Assembly: GCA_965220895.1 (NCBI GenBank)
Contig: OZ244850.1
Location: forward strand, 1,240,001 to 1,304,000
DNA from: WTFY01 sp965220895
GTDB taxonomy: Bacteria > Pseudomonadota > Gammaproteobacteria > UBA4575
Direction: 5' to 3'
DNA: 64,000 nt
The notes under the pieces were generated by a model, which saw only the letters and a program-made list of their open reading frames with translations, ran no database searches and was not told the DNA's origin. Every line of letters begins with the position of its first letter. Within the stretch, counting starts at the first letter, position 1. Position numbers and translations under genes: made by a program. Of this stretch, positions 59,767 to 64,000 are shown in pieces.

Positions 59767-60048
59767 TCAGTCATCATCCGTTGACTTCTTGGGCGGTGGC
59801 TTGAACTTGAGGACGGTGGAAGTCTGTGGCTTGTCGGCAAAATGAGGCCGATCCTTGTTTTCGATCCCGGTTTCCTCGATCAGTTCGCGCTCCCGGGCTG
59901 CAATCAGGCTGAAGCAGTCACGGATGTCCTTGATCGTTTGTTCACTCAGGGGGTGGCGGACACCCGGTCCTGGTGTTGTATCCCGCACAATCTGCGCCAG
60001 CAGCTTCCGCATGACGACGAGTATGCGTTGTTCCTTGCTTCTGCTGGT
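59767..60048 (-). CDS. Conserved hypothetical protein, 93 aa
   Basis: Start ATG of MTSRSKEQRILVVMRKLL; the upstream in-frame extension (to 60,222) has no conserved features. The core RDTTPGPGVRHPLSEQTIKDIRDC is typical of a small gammaproteobacterial family of unknown function, sometimes mislabelled as a segregation protein. The tail is Lys/Pro-rich (KFKPPPKKSTDDD). It forms a likely pair with the YkgJ-like gene. Confidence 0.75.
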   Translation of the reverse strand, partial: TSRSKEQRILVVMRKLLAQIVRDTTPGPGVRHPLSEQTIKDIRDCFSLIAARERELIEETGIENKDRPHFADKPQTSTVLKFKPPPKKSTDDD

Positions 60049-60255
60049 CATGTAGAGACGGTCCGGGCAGTGTATCGGGCTTTCTTGAATTTGATTACCA
60101 AACTCAAAATATAGCCTAACAGATTTGAAGCCATATACCATCTCATGCGGCCGGAAACAGGGTAGATTCCAAACCGGTTTAGCGGGTACAGCAATTGCGG
60201 TAGCATACGATGGGTCGGGCATTCAACCCGCCCCCGCAGCCGAGGAGTACAAGGC

Positions 60256-60567
60256 ATGTTTCAGGCACAGTTTTCAATCGGTCAGGTGATCGTGCACAAA
60301 AAGTTCAACTACAGGGGCGTCATCTTTGACGTGGACGCGGAGTACAGTGGTACGGACCAATGGTATGACCAGGTCGCAAAATCAAGGCCACCCAAGGACA
60401 AGCCCTGGTACCATGTGCTGGTCGACGGACAGCTGATGACCACCTATGTTGCAGAGCAGCATCTGGAGCCGGATGCCTCGCCTGCCCCGATCACCCACCC
60501 CCTGACCGAAGAGTACTTCGACGGTTTTAAAGAAGGGACCTACCGCAGCTACCGGAACAACAACTGA
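60256..60567 (+). CDS. hspQ: Heat-shock protein HspQ
   Basis: 103 aa. The family core FSIGQVIVHKKFNYRGVIFDVD, DQWYDQVAKSRPPKDKPWYH and YVAEQHLEPD is complete. In enterobacteria HspQ is a Lon substrate and specificity factor. It has a short divergent gap to the small conserved gene. It is followed by a TerB-like gene after 2 bases. No obvious sigma-32 site was found upstream. Confidence 0.92.
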   Translation: MFQAQFSIGQVIVHKKFNYRGVIFDVDAEYSGTDQWYDQVAKSRPPKDKPWYHVLVDGQLMTTYVAEQHLEPDASPAPITHPLTEEYFDGFKEGTYRSYRNNN

Positions 60568-60569
60568 AG

Positions 60570-61025
60570 ATGTTTGAGTCGGTTGCAGCCTTCGTCAAAA
60601 AGAAAATCAAGCCGCAGCGTGAAGTGCTGGATGATGACCACATCATGCATCTGGCTACGGCGGTATTGCTGCTTGAAGTAAGCCGGGCGGATTTTGACGT
60701 TCAGGAGGAGGAATTGCGGACCATCGTCGGCGCGTTGGCAGAAAGGTTCGGCTTTTCCAAGCAGGAGGTGCAAAACCTGGTGGATTTGGCACTCTCCGAG
60801 CAGGAGCATCATGTCTCGATCTATCCGTTCGTGAAGGTCATCAATGACGGCTGTACACCGGAGGAGAAAAAAAGGCTGTTGCTGGACTTGTGGAAAACGG
60901 CCTATGCCGATCGCAGGCTCGACAAGTACGAGGAGTACCAGATTCGAAAGATCGCCGATCTGCTGTACCTGCCGCACAGCACCTTCATTCAGACCAAGCT
61001 GGAAGTGTTGGAGGACCTAGAGTAG
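60570..61025 (+). CDS. TerB-like protein
   Basis: 151 aa, all helical, acidic. LATAVLLLEVSRADFDVQEEELRTI and YADRRLDKYEEYQIRKIADLL are the paired acidic TerB metal-binding helices. TerB-fold proteins bind divalent metal and are linked to tellurite or stress responses, but chromosomal single copies like this one have no defined role. It begins 2 bases after hspQ and is certainly co-transcribed with it. Confidence 0.82.
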   Translation: MFESVAAFVKKKIKPQREVLDDDHIMHLATAVLLLEVSRADFDVQEEELRTIVGALAERFGFSKQEVQNLVDLALSEQEHHVSIYPFVKVINDGCTPEEKKRLLLDLWKTAYADRRLDKYEEYQIRKIADLLYLPHSTFIQTKLEVLEDLE

Positions 61026-61058
61026 GAGCAGCAGACGGCCACTTCCGTGGCCATCCTG

Positions 61059-61382
61059 TCAGACCATGCTTTTGAGCTTCTTCAAGGGCAGGACCCGTAC
61101 CGACTTGCTGGCCGGTTTGGCCTTAAAAGTCATCTCTTCACCGGTAAAGGGATTGATGCCCTTGCGTGCCCTTTTGGCCGGCTTCTTGACCACCTTGATT
61201 TTCAGCAGGCCGGGGAGGTTGAAACAGCCTGCACCCCGTGGCTTCAACTCCTTTGCGATCATGCCTTCAAGCGACTCAAGTACGGAGGCGACCTGTTTGC
61301 GGGATAGGTCCGTCTCTTTCGCAATCCCGCTTAAAATTGCTGTTTTTGTAGGGGGTTTCTTATCAGGTCTGGAAGTGGCCAT
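61059..61382 (-). CDS. HU-family DNA-binding protein
   Basis: 107 aa. N-terminal Thr/Lys-rich extension (MATSRPDKKPPTKT), then the HU dimer helices (AILSGIAKETDLSRKQVASVLESL), the beta-arm region with KGINPFTGEEMTFKAKP and a basic C-terminus. The NPFTGE motif lies where HU carries NPxTG for DNA bending. It is longer than HupA/B (90 aa) and resembles the accessory HU-like proteins of sulfur-oxidising and pseudomonad-type bacteria. Convergent with the TerB-like gene. Confidence 0.85.
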   Translation of the reverse strand: MATSRPDKKPPTKTAILSGIAKETDLSRKQVASVLESLEGMIAKELKPRGAGCFNLPGLLKIKVVKKPAKRARKGINPFTGEEMTFKAKPASKSVRVLPLKKLKSMV

Positions 61383-61683
61383 GTAGTGTCATCCTTTGTC
61401 ATCAGTAAATGAGATTGGGCTCAGTTCCACAATCAGGCATCGAATAGCTGGCGGTGACCATGATCGGAATGTAGGAACAGTAAATTTTTGTTGCATTGTA
61501 ATGAAAAACCATCGCTTTATCATCTGATCCGGTCGCATGTTTTTGCGCGAGTATCTGTAAACTCGGGAAGAGGCATCGATGAGAGATGTGGAGCGGCCCG
61601 GTGGGGTTCTGTCCGTGGGCAAATACAGAAAACCGGGGGCTGCAGGGAGGTTCCGCACTGTCCGTCCTTGCAGCACGCAGGCG
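61383..61683. other. Intergenic region between the HU-like gene and metW
   Basis: 301 bases without a gene. The part next to the HU-like gene is AT-rich and should contain its promoter; no conserved site was identified with confidence. Confidence 0.4.
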
Positions 61684-62298
61684 CTAGGAGCCGGATTTGC
61701 AGAATCGGTAAATCGCGCTTTCTCCGAACAGGTTGGGCCACAGGCGGGTTTTTTGCCCAGTTCGGCTGGCATGGGTGACCGCCGCCCGCTGGAGAATCCT
61801 GATACCCCTTTTATCGCACAGGGCTTCAAAATCCTGGATCGAGCACAGATGAATGTTGGGGGTGTCGTGCCATTCATGGGGCAGGGCCCGCGTGACCGGC
61901 ATATACCCGCCCAGTCCGAGCTGAACGCGGCTTCTCCAGTGGGCAAAATTGGGAAATGTCACGATCCCTTCCTGTCCGATACGCAGCATCTCATCGAGAA
62001 GATCACCGGGCTGATGGATGGCCTGCAGCGTATGAGTCATGACTACGTAGTTGAACGAGTGCTCCTCAAAGAACTCGGTGATTCCCTTGTCCAGATTGGT
62101 CTGGATGACGGGTATTCCGCTGTCGATACATTGCTGTACGTTCGCGATATCGATTTCCAGGCCATAGCCTGTCACATTGCGGGTCTGTCGCAGGTGCGTA
62201 AGCAAGGTGCCGTCCCCGCAGCCGAGATCCAGGATGTGGGCACCGGGCTGGATCCATTCGCAGATAATTTCCAGATCAGGTCGTAAGGATATGCTCAT
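61684..62298 (-). CDS. metW: Methionine biosynthesis protein MetW
   Basis: 204 aa class I methyltransferase fold: HILDLGCGDGTLLTHLRQT motif I, then GYGLEIDIANVQQCI, the TLQAIHQPGDLLDEMLR segment and FPNFAHWRSRVQL. In proteobacteria with MetX, MetW is needed for homoserine acyltransferase activity. Its start overlaps the metX stop by 4 bases, so they are translationally coupled. Confidence 0.93.
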   Translation of the reverse strand: MSISLRPDLEIICEWIQPGAHILDLGCGDGTLLTHLRQTRNVTGYGLEIDIANVQQCIDSGIPVIQTNLDKGITEFFEEHSFNYVVMTHTLQAIHQPGDLLDEMLRIGQEGIVTFPNFAHWRSRVQLGLGGYMPVTRALPHEWHDTPNIHLCSIQDFEALCDKRGIRILQRAAVTHASRTGQKTRLWPNLFGESAIYRFCKSGS

Positions 62299-63431
62299 GT
62301 CTGAAGGGTATTGATATAGCTGCGCAAGACATTGTGGTATTCGGGAATCGGGGTCAGGAAGGCGTCGTGCCCGAGTTCGGCTTCAATTTCCACGTAACTG
62401 ACCTTCTTTTTTGCCGCAATCAGCGCACGCACGATCTCACGCGAACGTGCAGGGGAAAACCGCCAGTCTCCGGTGAAGGAAACTACCAGGAAATCCGCAC
62501 TGGTGCGCTCGAAGGCCCGGCCCAGGTCATTGTCACAATTCAACCCGGGGTCGAAATAATCGAGGGCCTTGGTCATGATCAGGTAGGTGTTGGCATCAAA
62601 CCGGTCGACGAAGGATTTTCCCTGGTAGCGCAGGTAGCTCTCGACCTGGAATTCCACGTCGAAACCGAAATTGAGGGTTCCTTCGCGCAAGTCACGACCA
62701 AATTTTTCCCGCATGGCATGGTCAGAGAGGTAGGTGATATGCCCCAGCATGCGTGCCAGCATGAGTCCCCGGCGTGGCAGGGTACCGCGCTCGTAATAGT
62801 GTCCCTGGTGGAAATCGGGATCAGAAAATATGGCTTGGCGCGCCACTTCGTTAAAGGCGATGTTCTGTGCGGTCAGCTTGGGTGCTGCAGCGATCACCAC
62901 CGCCTGGCGCAAGCGGTCCGGATAGTCGATCGCCCACTGCATGACCTGCATGCCCCCCAGGCTTCCACCGATCACCGCAGCCCACTGCTCGATGCCCAGT
63001 GCATCCGCAAGGTGGCTTTGGCTCACAACCCAGTCGTGGACGGTGACCAGCGGAAAATCTGGCCCGAACGGTTTGCCGGTGTCCGGGTTGACGCTGGTGG
63101 GCCCGCTGCTGCCTTTGCAGCCTCCCAGATTGTTGGGGGAGACGACGAAAAAACGGTCCGTGTCAAAAGGTTTGCCGGGACCAATGCAGTTGTCCCACCA
63201 GCCTGGCTTGCGGTCATCGACACTGTGGTACCCCGCTGCGTGCTGATCGCCCGAGAGCGCATGGCAGATCAGCAAGGCATTGCTTCGCTCCGGGTTCAAT
63301 TCGCCGTACGTCTCGTAGGCCAGCGTAAATTCCGGAAGCGTGCGACCGCAATCCAGATCGAGTGGCTGCTGGATGGTAACGAACTGGGTCTCGACCAGAC
63401 CAACAGAATTCGCAGGAATTGAGTCAGGCAC
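62295..63431 (-). CDS. metX: Homoserine O-acyltransferase MetX
   Basis: 378 aa alpha/beta hydrolase. Nucleophile Ser in VIGGSLGGMQVMQWA, Asp in FTGDWRFSPARS and His in LGHDAFL form the triad. NNLGGCKGSSGPTS is the family substrate loop. Many gammaproteobacterial MetX proteins use succinyl-CoA rather than acetyl-CoA; the acyl specificity cannot be decided here. It is the first step of methionine synthesis and is operonic with metW. Confidence 0.93.
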   Translation of the reverse strand: MPDSIPANSVGLVETQFVTIQQPLDLDCGRTLPEFTLAYETYGELNPERSNALLICHALSGDQHAAGYHSVDDRKPGWWDNCIGPGKPFDTDRFFVVSPNNLGGCKGSSGPTSVNPDTGKPFGPDFPLVTVHDWVVSQSHLADALGIEQWAAVIGGSLGGMQVMQWAIDYPDRLRQAVVIAAAPKLTAQNIAFNEVARQAIFSDPDFHQGHYYERGTLPRRGLMLARMLGHITYLSDHAMREKFGRDLREGTLNFGFDVEFQVESYLRYQGKSFVDRFDANTYLIMTKALDYFDPGLNCDNDLGRAFERTSADFLVVSFTGDWRFSPARSREIVRALIAAKKKVSYVEIEAELGHDAFLTPIPEYHNVLRSYINTLQT

Positions 63432-63519
63432 TTTGCAGGGATTTATCGTTTAAATGGGTAAGTGTAATGAGTGCATGTTCAGCACACAATGATACGGCAG
63501 GCGGATGTGTCCTGCCCGG

Positions 63520-64000
63520 TCACAGTGAGTGCAGGAATATTTTTGCGCAGAACAGTGCCAGCAGTACGGCCGAGGTTGAAAAGTCAAACATTCCAACCCG
63601 TGGAATCATCCTTCGGGCCGGATGCAGGAGAGGTGCCGTGATGGAATGCAGCACCGATACAAACGGATTGTTTTGACCATGGAGGTGGGGAGCAAGCCAA
63701 CTGATTGCAACCAGTGCAATGATCGCAAAGATGTAGAGGTTAAGTGCCAGGTCAATGACCCCGAATACAGCCGCAAGAAGCAGGGTTCCGGTATCGACGG
63801 CTCTCCCAATGAGAAGCCCGCGCAGCGCCAACTCGGCGAACTTGACTGCGACCATCAACAGCAGGGCAGCTGTGTCCACGCGGCCTGCATTGGGGATCCA
63901 CTTGTGCAGTGGCCGTAGCGCAGGGCTCGTCAACGTCAGTATGGATTGTGAAAAGGGATTGTAGAAATCCGCCCGGGTCAATCCCAGCAGCATGCGGATC
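63520..64000 (-). CDS. yggT: YggT family membrane protein, start beyond the window
   Basis: The frame is open to the right edge; the N-terminal residues, likely upstream of LLGLTRADFYNPFSQ, are cut off. Two repeated halves, each with a membrane segment and the motifs NPFSQSILTLTSPALRPLHKW and NPFVSVLHSITAPLLHPARR, are characteristic of YggT, a protein of osmotic-tolerance and division context often found next to proC. A gap of 88 bases separates it from metX. Confidence 0.88.
   Translation of the reverse strand, partial: IRMLLGLTRADFYNPFSQSILTLTSPALRPLHKWIPNAGRVDTAALLLMVAVKFAELALRGLLIGRAVDTGTLLLAAVFGVIDLALNLYIFAIIALVAISWLAPHLHGQNNPFVSVLHSITAPLLHPARRMIPRVGMFDFSTSAVLLALFCAKIFLHSL

Noticed and set aside
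62334..63422. 362-codon plus-strand frame antisense to metX
   Set aside because: Shadow of metX, which has a complete catalytic triad on the minus strand.
1..64000. CRISPR array or prophage
   Set aside because: No run of evenly spaced direct repeats and no phage structural or integrase genes were seen.

Overview
The window is chromosomal DNA of a gammaproteobacterium, most likely a sulfur-oxidising chemolithotroph or a close relative. Housekeeping synteny supports this: argS next to a SPOR-domain gene, rph-rdgB-hemW, mutY-yggX-tRNA-Phe, divergent ppsR/ppsA, metX-metW, cysQ/yrfG. A complete thiocyanate-degradation locus supports the lifestyle. No taxonomic search was possible, so the lineage is an inference.

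Layout. 1-21.5 kb is core genome: the end of an acyl-CoA synthetase gene, SPOR protein, argS, priA, an HNH protein, hemH, a fructosamine-kinase-like gene, a flap exonuclease, an M48 protease lipoprotein, rpmE, hemW, rdgB, rph, yicC, a heat-shock group (hsp20-cbpA-degQ behind a sigma-32-like promoter), moaD, moaC, mutY, yggX and tRNA-Phe. An IS481-type element (about 21.55-22.83 kb) follows the tRNA. 22.9-29.4 kb is accessory: a methyltransferase, two metallophosphoesterases, a secreted beta-barrel-like protein, the cobalt transport pair cbtB-cbtA, a 2Fe-2S flavoprotein reductase and two small unknown genes.

29.6-39.7 kb is the highlight. A cyanase gene and its LysR-type regulator are divergent from a nine-gene unit: scnB, scnA, scnC (cobalt-type thiocyanate hydrolase), a P15K-like activator, a DsrE protein, a NitT/TauT-type ABC importer (ATPase, Tat-dependent binding protein, permease) and a second, orphan cbtB. 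The unit closes with a strong intrinsic terminator at 37.2 kb. An outer-membrane porin follows in convergent orientation. Proposed working: anion entry through the porin and ABC importer, hydrolysis of thiocyanate to carbonyl sulfide and ammonia, disposal of any cyanate by cyanase, and cobalt supplied by the Cbt proteins. A matching LysR-type dyad (ATAG-N7-CTAT) lies at the regulator start and upstream of the porin gene.

40.0-48.4 kb encodes a caa3-type terminal oxidase (subunit II with two fused cytochrome c domains, subunit I, two subunit III paralogues, subunit IV, haem O synthase) with a FixH/YtkA-like protein and a di-haem peroxidase. At 49,205-52,295 is an intact IS1595-family transposon with 25-bp inverted repeats and a perfect 8-bp target duplication. 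It carries a small protein and a DNA methyltransferase-HNH gene split by a G10 tract, which suggests phase variation. It inserted just upstream of an outer-membrane protein gene that now has an in-frame stop. 53.3-64 kb returns to core genome: ppsR, ppsA, an alcohol-dehydrogenase-like gene, cysQ, yrfG, a YkgJ-like protein, hspQ, a TerB-like gene, an HU-like gene, metW, metX and the start-truncated yggT.
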